From NCBI GenBank assembly GCA_031418215.1, contig JANOXC010000127.1:1-26938 (forward strand): a stretch of 26,938 nt of DNA. Reading direction: 5' to 3'. This stretch comes from JANOXC01 sp031418215. Its GTDB lineage: Bacteria > Bacteroidota > Bacteroidia > AKYH767-A > OLB10. Below the pieces are notes generated by a model. That model saw nothing but the letters and a program-made list of their open reading frames with translations, did no database searches and had not been told where the DNA came from. Every line of letters starts with the position of its first letter. The stretch's first letter is position 1. Positions 1 to 6,142 of the stretch are shown here, piece after piece. Position numbers and translations under genes: made by a program.

Positions 1-57
1 TCGAGAGGTTATGAACCATTACTCGATCATTACTTAAAAGTTGCGCCACAACATAAC

Positions 58-140
58 GAACCGCTGTATGCGTGACCCGCATGTACAGTGGTGTGAGAGC
101 CTCCCCCTACGTAATCTTGCGTAGGGCGGGCTACTCGATT
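58..140 (+). mobile_element. 3' end of a group II intron (domains V and VI)
   Basis: The stretch folds as a group II intron domain V: lower stem 60-68 with 84-92, a two-nucleotide bulge at 82-83, upper stem 69-72 with 78-81, and a small loop. Positions 62-64 (CGC) pair with 88-90 through a G-U wobble at 63/89, matching the catalytic triad of domain V. A second hairpin follows, 103-111 with 120-129, with an unpaired A near 133 as candidate branch point, as in domain VI. The intron would end at about 138-140. The reverse transcriptase and the rest of the intron would lie left of the window. I could not assign the intron class. A contig breaking inside a multicopy intron is a common assembly outcome. 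Confidence 0.6.
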
Positions 141-152
141 ACAAGCTGGGCT
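139..152 (-). other. candidate R'' box of cassette 2, abutting the intron
   Basis: Fourteen bases on the minus strand (AGCCCAGCTTGTAA) are the imperfect reverse complement of the first 14 bases of cassette 2 at 5973-5986. Under the integron model this is the start of the cassette's attC, cut by the intron right after the R'' box. I see no stem or GTT core inside the window, so the site is incomplete here. Confidence 0.4.
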
Positions 153-206
153 TCTTTTCAGTCGAAGGTCTGTCGTATCAAGTTTGCAGTGTCCCCGTGC
201 GGTGGC

Positions 207-272
207 TTGCAAGCTCTTTTTATTTTTTAGCGTTGGCATTGTGTGATTGGAAAAAATAAAATGTGCTTGCAA
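207..272. repeat. hairpin repeat, copy 1 (22-bp arms)
   Basis: Arm 207-228 is complementary to arm 251-272 at 20 of 22 positions, with a 22-nt loop that contains GCGTTGGC. The sequence begins 13 bp downstream of the AlkB-like gene's stop. Segments of it recur at 5849-5930 in swapped order (see that entry). The two mismatches fall in the same place in both copies, giving ATGTGC on one arm and GCTCT on the other. It could act as a transcription terminator, a recombination site or a mobile hairpin element. None of these is proven. Confidence 0.6.
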
Positions 273-284
273 ATGTGTTGGCTT

Positions 285-923
285 TTATTTTAATGTTACT
301 TTCCTAAATGTCATAGATATTCTAAGTTGTCTATCTGTTTTTACACCTTTAAAATTGTCTGTCTTGCGTTGAGCAATTCCATGTGTCCAATTATGTCTTG
401 CTTCTCCACTAAGAACTACAAGGCTTCCCGATTCAAGCATCACTTCAATTTTTTGTTTTGTCCGAAGATTGATAAAGTCCATAACGCAAGATGAACCTAA
501 ACTGATTGAAATAACTGTGTCGCCAAAACATGGTTCACAGTCAACATGATTTGCAATTCCTTGTCCTGGTTCGTATTCGTTTATGATTAATTGGTCAGGT
601 ATTACATCAATATACTTTTCGTCAAATAGTCGCTGTGCCATTGTCATAGCCCAACTAGGCAATTGACCAATGAACATTGAATAGTCAATTGAACGTGCTT
701 TATAGTCATACTTATAGCCATAGTGTTGCACTCTGCGTTTGATGTCAGACAGCCACTGTTCCGAATTTATTGAATCAATAAAACTTTCTACTTCTAACTT
801 GTCAATGAAGTTAGGAATATAAGTTAAACCTTGAATCATAGATATATCATTCATGATTTTGGGATTACATAATTCATTTTGAGTTAATGCACTACTGGGT
901 GCTTGGTTAAATAAATCATACAT
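285..923 (-). CDS. AlkB-like 2-oxoglutarate/Fe(II) dioxygenase
   Basis: A 212-aa protein with the full AlkB signature: N115-x-Y-x-x-G at 115-120, Fe(II) ligands H126-x-D128 and H181, and the 2-oxoglutarate-binding R201 with R207 in RISMTFR. Enzymes of this family oxidatively remove alkyl groups from bases in DNA or RNA (1-methyladenine and 3-methylcytosine for E. coli AlkB), and some act on tRNA or protein. The length matches E. coli AlkB (216 aa). The start ATG at 923 lies 4 bp after the stop of the methyltransferase-like gene, so it is the last gene of the five-gene operon. Classical alkB sits in adaptive-response loci; here it is coupled to a methyltransferase-like protein and a helicase. 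The family is certain; the substrate is unknown. Confidence 0.9.
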   Translation of the reverse strand: MYDLFNQAPSSALTQNELCNPKIMNDISMIQGLTYIPNFIDKLEVESFIDSINSEQWLSDIKRRVQHYGYKYDYKARSIDYSMFIGQLPSWAMTMAQRLFDEKYIDVIPDQLIINEYEPGQGIANHVDCEPCFGDTVISISLGSSCVMDFINLRTKQKIEVMLESGSLVVLSGEARHNWTHGIAQRKTDNFKGVKTDRQLRISMTFRKVTLK

Positions 924-927
924 AGTT

Positions 928-2346
928 TTAAAATTTTAATACCTCGAAATAGACTGATTCATGAACTGGTGGATAGAAGCTATTTCTTTGGTTATTGTAT
1001 TTAATTGTTACTTTTTCTGAAAGCAATACATCATGCTTTAAAATTTTTGTTTTGAATAATTCATACTTAATATTTTTTGTTGTATCCGTTGTGTTTTGGA
1101 AAAGTAAAAATCTTGGTAGAGAACTATAAGCATCCAATAAATTATTTATTTCAGTTGCTAATAATTCTATTTTCAAAGTCGGACTAGCAAAAAGATAACA
1201 AGTATTGAGGATAATTGAATTAGCACTCTTGAATTTGTTATTTTTGATTTCAGTAATACTTTTTATGAAATCGTTATTAGTGCATTCCTTATAAACGGAA
1301 TTAGTCATAAAATCTGCTGCTGCTGCTAACATTGAATCATAATAATCAACTCCGATATAATCAAATTGTTGTTTTGAATTCTTGATGGTTAACAAATAAT
1401 CTGTCAAAGCAATTCCTGATGTAGCGGGACCACAACCGACATCAATAAATTTCAAACAACCTTCTTTTGAAATAAGTTTTTTTATCCATGCACATCTTTC
1501 AAATAAATACAGAGAGGAATAATAATGCTTACGCATATTGAAGTAACAATACAATTTTACAATATCGGCAGGTTGAAGTTTTTTATATGGTTTATCAAAA
1601 TTAGCTTGCCCAAAATTGATTACTTCGGAACGGATAGTAAAAGTGTCTAACCCAAGTAAAATATTATTCCACACAGTAGATTCATGATACTTAATGTAGT
1701 CAATAAATTTTTCGGAAAAAAGCTGTTCGGAAAAAAGAGAAGGTGTGAAAATTTTATCAACGTTTTCATGTAATTCAATTCTATAATCTAAAGAGCCTTT
1801 TCGCTTTTTGTATTCACTTAAAATCGGGAAATTTTCAAGCAACTCTGAATTGTCAAACAATTCTTGAAAGCCAGCTATAGAGCTAAACTCAAAATAGTAT
1901 GAATGCAAATCCGAAAGAACATCATCTGTATAATCTTCGTTCTCATCAGAAACAGACATAGACAAGGTTTCTAAATACCTCTCAAATAATTTAACATGAG
2001 ATTCTTTCCTTGTATAGTTTTTCCAATGAAACCAAGCTTGCAACCTGTATTTTAAAACAGTATCTTTTAAGTTGGTAATACAAGTAAAGACAAAAGATTT
2101 GTTGTTTGCATTTTTAAAATAAAATGCAAGACTTGTAATTAAAAACTGAACCCCTTCGCCTTCTATTCCTTTTTTTCGATTGGAATGAATGTGTCGAATT
2201 AATTCAATACAAATCTTGGTAGTTGAAGAATCAATAGTCAAATTACTAAAGAGTAATTTTATCTCATTTCTGTTTTCCGAAACAAAGTCACTTAACTCGG
2301 TTAAGTCAGATTGTAATGACTGTATTTTTAGTTCTTCAAGTGTCAT
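928..2346 (-). CDS. class I SAM-dependent methyltransferase-like protein
   Basis: 472 aa. Residues 300-311 (FIDVGCGPATSG) are a clear motif I of Rossmann-fold SAM methyltransferases, and GVDYYDSM at 332-339 gives the acidic residue after strand 2 (D334). The first 270 residues are helical, charged, and not recognised. The arrangement, a long N-terminal helical part followed by a conserved Y/H-rich helix (272-284) and then motif I, is loosely like Rsm22-type RNA methyltransferases, but I cannot confirm homology. No NPPY/DPPY motif of N6-adenine or N4-cytosine DNA methylases is seen. Its ATG overlaps the upstream gene's TAA by one base (TAATG), indicating translational coupling. Paired with AlkB downstream, it may install a methyl group that AlkB removes or that marks a target. 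That is inference. Confidence 0.7.
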   Translation of the reverse strand: MTLEELKIQSLQSDLTELSDFVSENRNEIKLLFSNLTIDSSTTKICIELIRHIHSNRKKGIEGEGVQFLITSLAFYFKNANNKSFVFTCITNLKDTVLKYRLQAWFHWKNYTRKESHVKLFERYLETLSMSVSDENEDYTDDVLSDLHSYYFEFSSIAGFQELFDNSELLENFPILSEYKKRKGSLDYRIELHENVDKIFTPSLFSEQLFSEKFIDYIKYHESTVWNNILLGLDTFTIRSEVINFGQANFDKPYKKLQPADIVKLYCYFNMRKHYYSSLYLFERCAWIKKLISKEGCLKFIDVGCGPATSGIALTDYLLTIKNSKQQFDYIGVDYYDSMLAAAADFMTNSVYKECTNNDFIKSITEIKNNKFKSANSIILNTCYLFASPTLKIELLATEINNLLDAYSSLPRFLLFQNTTDTTKNIKYELFKTKILKHDVLLSEKVTIKYNNQRNSFYPPVHESVYFEVLKF

Positions 2347-4118
2347 TATAATTCTTTATGTTTTTGGGATAAAGCAATTCTCTGTTTGATTTCCTCTAAA
2401 TCAATTTTGTTTTCATTGACAGCATCAATCAAATCTACTTTTGAATAAAATACAAATTTCAAAATTGATTTTGGGTTTCCAATTAGTTCTTCCAAACCGA
2501 TAAAATGTCTTTTCAAACCTGAACGATGACAAAGAAGTCCAAACTCTGAAAATATAGTTATCTCATTTGGTAGCTTGTTAAGCAATGGCATTATTTGTTC
2601 TAATACATTTGATTTAATTATTCTCTGATACAGTTTACCAAATACCTTTGTTGAATAACAATCATAACCGTCAATAGCGATGCTGGTAGAACCTTGTTCT
2701 ACCAATATGTTTATATATTTTGCTAAGTCATTATTCTTAATACCAAAAACTAAATTGAAAACAGAATCAATAATTCTATAATCGAATTCTGTCGTCAATT
2801 CAAATTTGATATTTGGTTTAATAGGAACCTTGATGACTTTTTTAATTGTCTCATCTAATATGTTAAGTCTGTCTTCTGAATTTCTAAGTTGTTTGTAGCC
2901 AAAAAAGAAATTGAGTGTTGCAAATGCATATTCGCTAAACTTAGTGACCTTAGAATTTATTAATTCTACTCTAGGAAGTTCAGGATTTTGACTTGTTCCA
3001 AAGTTGCGTAAATAAGCAAAAACATATAGGGCTAAACTATTTTTGGACTGCAAGGCTAAAATATCTGTGAATGCTTTTTTTCTCTCAAGGCTTTTCCTAA
3101 GTGCAGAAAAAATATTTTTTACTTGTTTTTCTTCGCCTGCAAAAGAATTTGTTTTATAGCAAATAGTTTCAAATTCAGTCGTGTCAGTATCTGTAAAATT
3201 TGTATTGTCATATACCCTATTAAAAAGCCAACTTAGTAGCGGTCGGTCATTAGGGCATGAATTGGCAAATAGCCATTTATAGTAATCAGATAAACTACCG
3301 CTGTCAACAATTTCTCTTGCAAAAGTTTCGTCTATGGCTTGGACTGCAAATAAAGAATGGTCTGCAATAGATTTGTATTTCCCCGTCTGATTATAGGTTA
3401 GTAAATTAAAATTTCGTGTCCCAGCTATCAAGCCTAATATTTTATCAAATTGTTTAAGTTTTGATTCTAGTGGTTTGGGATTGATGCTTAATTCATCATA
3501 AGAAATCTTTGATGAATTTGATGGAATGCCAACTTCTATTAATGTTTCTGGAATAATACCCGCATCTCTAATGAGAGAATCGTCAAGTGTTTTTTTCTTG
3601 GTTTCAATATCTTGAACAAATAATTTTCTTATTCTGCTTACAGGAATAATTCCACTATAAAGCCCGAACGCATCCTTAACTGATATTGAGGTTGAATCAA
3701 TTGCCGAAGCATCTATCTGAATAAGGATATGGTCTTTATTATTAGAAATAAATCCGTTTGAAATGAGTAAGCCATTTTCATTAATTGCTTGGGGGTCTGA
3801 AAACGCTTTTTGAGAACTGTATTTAGAGGGGTAAATACAGCCCGAAGAAAAATATTGTAACAGATTGGATTTATGAACCTCAATGAAAATATTTTCTGAT
3901 AAAGAAAATTTGCTTTTTGAATTGTTTTCAGTTTCAGTTTTGTCAACAAGAGGTTTAGTTCTTTTTAATTCTTCAGTATTTTCTGAATTTGTGATTTCAA
4001 GAGGAATTTCTATTTCTATTTTTGTTGGATTTAGAAACAGGTTTCCAGTAATAGTATCTTCTTGTGAAGTCTTCACTTTTGGTTTTTCCACCTTTGGTTT
4101 TGTTATTCTCTTTGCCAT
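2346..4118 (-). CDS. unknown 590-aa protein, central gene of the operon
   Basis: I do not recognise this family. The first 65 residues are Lys/Glu/Pro/Thr-rich and probably disordered (KPKVEKPKVK near the N terminus). A folded part follows from about residue 75 (IFIEVHKSNLLQYFSSGCIYP), with a beta-rich region to about 170 and then a long mostly helical body to the end. There is no signal peptide, membrane segment, P-loop or obvious nuclease motif. The gene begins 12 bp after the helicase stop and its TAA overlaps the methyltransferase ATG, so it is tightly co-translated with both. In such operons the unrecognised gene often supplies target recognition or the effector, but nothing in the sequence decides this. 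The codon and base composition is AT-rich like the rest of the operon. Confidence 0.75.
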   Translation of the reverse strand: MAKRITKPKVEKPKVKTSQEDTITGNLFLNPTKIEIEIPLEITNSENTEELKRTKPLVDKTETENNSKSKFSLSENIFIEVHKSNLLQYFSSGCIYPSKYSSQKAFSDPQAINENGLLISNGFISNNKDHILIQIDASAIDSTSISVKDAFGLYSGIIPVSRIRKLFVQDIETKKKTLDDSLIRDAGIIPETLIEVGIPSNSSKISYDELSINPKPLESKLKQFDKILGLIAGTRNFNLLTYNQTGKYKSIADHSLFAVQAIDETFAREIVDSGSLSDYYKWLFANSCPNDRPLLSWLFNRVYDNTNFTDTDTTEFETICYKTNSFAGEEKQVKNIFSALRKSLERKKAFTDILALQSKNSLALYVFAYLRNFGTSQNPELPRVELINSKVTKFSEYAFATLNFFFGYKQLRNSEDRLNILDETIKKVIKVPIKPNIKFELTTEFDYRIIDSVFNLVFGIKNNDLAKYINILVEQGSTSIAIDGYDCYSTKVFGKLYQRIIKSNVLEQIMPLLNKLPNEITIFSEFGLLCHRSGLKRHFIGLEELIGNPKSILKFVFYSKVDLIDAVNENKIDLEEIKQRIALSQKHKEL

Positions 4119-4130
4119 GATTATTGTTTT

Positions 4131-5429
4131 TTAAAATGGTAAATCATCATCAAATAAATTAACTTGATTTTGATTGCTATTTGTATTGAAATTCAAAAGT
4201 TCAGGAATGTCATAGCACATGAGATAAAGAAGTGTTCTTGCTCTTGTTGCTCCAACATAATAGTGATTTCTTGTTGCCCACATTTTAATTGTTTCATCTG
4301 CATTCCGTTCATAAATAATATTGCCATTTTCATCTTTAGCATTTACTGAAAATCCTCTACTGTCTTTTTCTTTTTTCGGTTTCTTTTTTGAAAGTGCGCT
4401 TTCAGCATCATTAAAAAATGGCAAAATAACAATGTCAAATTCTAACCCTTTGCATGAATCATAAGTGCATATAAATGGAGTTTTCATTCTATCAAACATG
4501 ACTTGTTCTTCTGCTTGTGGCATTCCGTTATAGTAGTATGAAAATGTTCTGTTGTCGGGTGCATCAGGTTTACAGGAATATCCATTTTCAGGTTTTTCTA
4601 AATAGTTTTTGATATCAACTACTTGATTTCCGTAGTTAACTAAAATGCCGATATTACTTGCAGGGTTCGCCACAATTATTTCTTTGATTTTTGAAAGTTG
4701 TGAATCAGTTGAAAGGTTATCCAATATTTCAGGATTCTCTCCATTTGGCAATTCACTTGTATCAAGGTCTTGAACATTTCCATCGTCAGGAACAAAGCCT
4801 CTTGCAAATTCAAAAATCTCTTTAGTGTTTCTGAAATTTTGTTCTAACGGTTGAAGGTCTGTGTGTTTCTGATTATTGAGTTTTGCTAAAATAATTGACA
4901 ATGCTTCATCGGGTGGAAAATTACTTTGCAAATCTTGTGCGTTGTCTGCACCACAAGTAACCTTTTCTGCTAGTAGAAATGCTTTAGCAAAAACTGATGG
5001 TGTTAAATCTTGTCCCTCATCAAAAAATATTTCCGCATATTTTCTGCCACCTCTAGAGCTAATTTTACTGGAAAATTTACTTCCAATTGTTTCCTCATCG
5101 TAACTGGTTTCAAACCAACCATACCATTTATAAAATGAACTTACTTTATTTTCTATTACTGATTTTATAGTCTGCTCATCTAAATCTCCAAAGAGTTCTT
5201 CTGCCTTGTTTCTTAAAATGCCTTTTATAGAAGCTAAGAGAGTTCTATTGTATGTAAATAATAAAGCATCTTGATTGTTTTTAACAGGGGTCAAAAACCT
5301 AAAAATAGTTACAGTGGTTTTGCCACTTCCTGGTCCACCAGTAACTACAAGAGATTCATCGAAATCGTCTATCGCCAACCTTTGGGCATCAGTTAATCGA
5401 AGTGGTAGTCTAAAAATAAAGTCAGGCAT
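4131..5429 (-). CDS. compact UvrD/Rep-like superfamily 1 helicase
   Basis: 432 aa with ordered SF1 motifs: a Q-like motif LTDAQRLAI (12-20), Walker A GGPGSGKTT (31-39), Walker B FFDEGQD (135-141), motif III GADNAQDL (160-167), motif IV with NFR (198-200), motif V in TYDSCKGLEFDIVIL, and motif VI YYVGATRART near residue 395. All ATPase residues are present. UvrD, Rep and PcrA are about 650-720 aa with large 1B/2B insertions; this one lacks most of them, and no nuclease domain is fused. Walker B reads DEGQD instead of the commoner DEAQD/DEVQD. ATP-driven translocation or unwinding of DNA or RNA is expected. The ATG is 5 bp after the XRE gene's stop. Compact UvrD-like ATPases occur in several defence operons, such as Gabija, which supports but does not prove a defence role. 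Confidence 0.88.
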   Translation of the reverse strand: MPDFIFRLPLRLTDAQRLAIDDFDESLVVTGGPGSGKTTVTIFRFLTPVKNNQDALLFTYNRTLLASIKGILRNKAEELFGDLDEQTIKSVIENKVSSFYKWYGWFETSYDEETIGSKFSSKISSRGGRKYAEIFFDEGQDLTPSVFAKAFLLAEKVTCGADNAQDLQSNFPPDEALSIILAKLNNQKHTDLQPLEQNFRNTKEIFEFARGFVPDDGNVQDLDTSELPNGENPEILDNLSTDSQLSKIKEIIVANPASNIGILVNYGNQVVDIKNYLEKPENGYSCKPDAPDNRTFSYYYNGMPQAEEQVMFDRMKTPFICTYDSCKGLEFDIVILPFFNDAESALSKKKPKKEKDSRGFSVNAKDENGNIIYERNADETIKMWATRNHYYVGATRARTLLYLMCYDIPELLNFNTNSNQNQVNLFDDDLPF

Positions 5430-5434
5430 ATTTC

Positions 5435-5737
5435 TTAAAGTGATTTTGTTTTTAATCTTTTTTCTGTCAGCTTTAAAGCACTATATGCCGAAGGCTCTTG
5501 TTCTAATGTATTCAATAATTTGTCAGAAAGCCAAATAGTTAAAAGTTCGTCATTGGCAACCTTTAGCACAATTGCCAACCGTTCAACATGCACTCGGGTA
5601 GCTTGTTTCTCGTCTCGTTCCATCTTACTTATAAAAGCGGTGTCAACTTCCAAGGCTGCTGCTAATTGTCTTAACAATAAGCCTTTTGCTTCTCTGTAAT
5701 TTCTAATGGTCTGCCCAAATGTTTTCTGGTTGTTCAT
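5435..5737 (-). CDS. XRE-family helix-turn-helix regulator
   Basis: 100 aa. Residues 7-65 form a typical Cro/C1-type HTH: FGQTIRNYREAKG, then LRQLAAALEV and TAFISKMERDEK as the helix-turn-helix pair. The C-terminal third is helical and basic. It is the first gene of the five-gene operon, with the helicase starting 5 bp downstream. Small XRE proteins that head restriction-modification or defence operons usually autoregulate. A 12-bp perfect palindrome lies upstream (5770-5781) within the likely promoter, a plausible operator. The HTH is certain; autoregulation is inference. Confidence 0.9.
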   Translation of the reverse strand: MNNQKTFGQTIRNYREAKGLLLRQLAAALEVDTAFISKMERDEKQATRVHVERLAIVLKVANDELLTIWLSDKLLNTLEQEPSAYSALKLTEKRLKTKSL

Positions 5738-5758
5738 ATTAGACTTGTTTCAATTGGT

Positions 5759-5781
5759 CAAATGTAAGGTTAAATATTTAA
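5759..5781 (-). promoter_or_regulatory. candidate promoter and palindromic operator of the five-gene operon
   Basis: Read on the minus strand, TACATTTG (5766-5759) matches the Bacteroidota -7 consensus TAnnTTTG and lies 21 bp before the XRE start codon. Just upstream is TTAAATATTTAA (5781-5770), a perfect 12-bp palindrome in the position of the core promoter. A TTTG occurs about 24 bp upstream of the -7 box, somewhat beyond the usual spacing. The palindrome could bind the XRE protein and block transcription, but AT-rich palindromes also arise by chance. Confidence 0.35.
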
Positions 5782-5848
5782 TCTGTCTAACAAAGTTCAA
5801 AAAGTCATTCAAATTGTCGGGTGGTGGGTGGGCTTTGGGTGCGGTTGG

Positions 5849-5912
5849 GCAAAATTAAATGTGCTGCAAAAGCGTTGGCTTGTGTGTCGGCTTGCAGCTC
5901 TTTTAATTTTGC
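5849..5912. repeat. hairpin repeat, copy 2 (21-bp arms, segments swapped)
   Basis: Arm 5849-5869 is complementary to 5892-5912 at 19 of 21 positions. Compared with copy 1 (207-272) the two halves are in the opposite order. The half with ATGTGC and GTTGGC (5849-5879 here, 251-282 in copy 1) comes first here and second there. The half with TTGCAGCTCTTTT and GCGTTGGCATT (5892-5925 here, 207-240 in copy 1) comes second here and first there. Both halves keep the same orientation. The five-gene operon lies between the two copies. The other sequence between 5738 and 5980 shows no gene. Confidence 0.6.
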
Positions 5913-5980
5913 GAAGCGTTGGCATTTTGTCGTTCGATGTCAGCACAAATGTTTGATGTTAGCACGTCCCTCAGCCTTGC

Positions 5981-6114
5981 TTGTAACGTTTTGCGGGTTT
6001 AAGAAGTTGGCGATTTCGGAGTACAAAACTGTCAACCTGCACGAAAGTTTGATTGAAAAACTGAACTTGATTTAACCACTGAACCGCCAATTTCTTAAAC
6101 CCGCTGTTATGCCC
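5981..6114 (-). other. attC-like recombination site of cassette 1
   Basis: Read on the minus strand: R''-like GGGCATAAC (6114-6106), a 1-nt spacer, a 20-nt arm (6104-6085), a 72-nt central part, the complementary arm (6012-5993, 19/20), a 5-nt spacer AAAAC, and R'-like GTTACAA (5987-5981). This is the layout of integron attC sites: AAC and GTT ends, long imperfect palindrome, unpaired spacers. It is about 134 nt long, in the range of Vibrio cholerae repeats. On the plus strand, which is the bottom strand of this array, the only non-Watson-Crick pair is G-T. Unlike classical attC I see no extrahelical base in the arms, and the R boxes fit RYYYAAC/GTTRRRY only loosely. It starts 29 bp after the methyltransferase stop, the usual place for an attC. 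Confidence 0.6.
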
Positions 6115-6131
6115 AGTGCTATGCCCAGTGC
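6108..6131 (-). repeat. exact tandem 12-bp duplication at the attC edge
   Basis: TATGCCCAGTGC occurs twice head to tail (6108-6119 and 6120-6131), between the methyltransferase stop and the attC stem. The same word, with one change, opens cassette 1 at its other end (8728-8715). The duplication therefore repeats the R''-side terminal sequence of the cassette. Confidence 0.85.
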
Positions 6132-6142
6132 TTTCTTTCGGT

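Larger units (their letters stand above)
139..5986 (-). mobile_element. integron-cassette-like unit 2 carrying the five-gene operon
   Basis: On the minus strand this unit begins at the G^TT of the preceding attC (cut between 5987 and 5986) with TTACAAGCAAGGCT. Its far end, read as reverse complement at 139-152, is TTACAAGCTGGGCT, matching at 12 of 14 positions. In integrons a cassette's first bases are complementary to the R'' box of its own attC, so 139-152 is the expected R'' position. The rest of that attC is not visible because the group II intron begins immediately to the left. The unit holds five minus-strand genes in one operon and a hairpin repeat near each end. At about 5.8 kb it is long for a cassette. 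The assignment is inferred from the end complementarity and the neighbouring cassette. Confidence 0.45.

Noticed and set aside
1..75. Open frame from the window edge ending at TGA 73-75 (about 24 codons)
   Set aside because: It runs into the predicted domain V, its family is not recognisable, and the true start lies outside the window. It may be noncoding intron sequence.
30..272. 80-aa minus-strand frame
   Set aside because: It overlaps the intron 3' end and the hairpin repeat, and has no protein-like composition.
207..272. Hairpin as a simple rho-independent terminator of the five-gene operon
   Set aside because: The stem is AT-rich with no trailing T run in the right place, and a rearranged copy sits upstream of the operon, so a repeat or recombination element explains it better.
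5784..5850. GCCCAAC and GTTAGAC on the minus strand, both fitting RYYYAAC/GTTRRRY
   Set aside because: No complementary arms lie between them, so they do not make an attC; short matches like these arise by chance.
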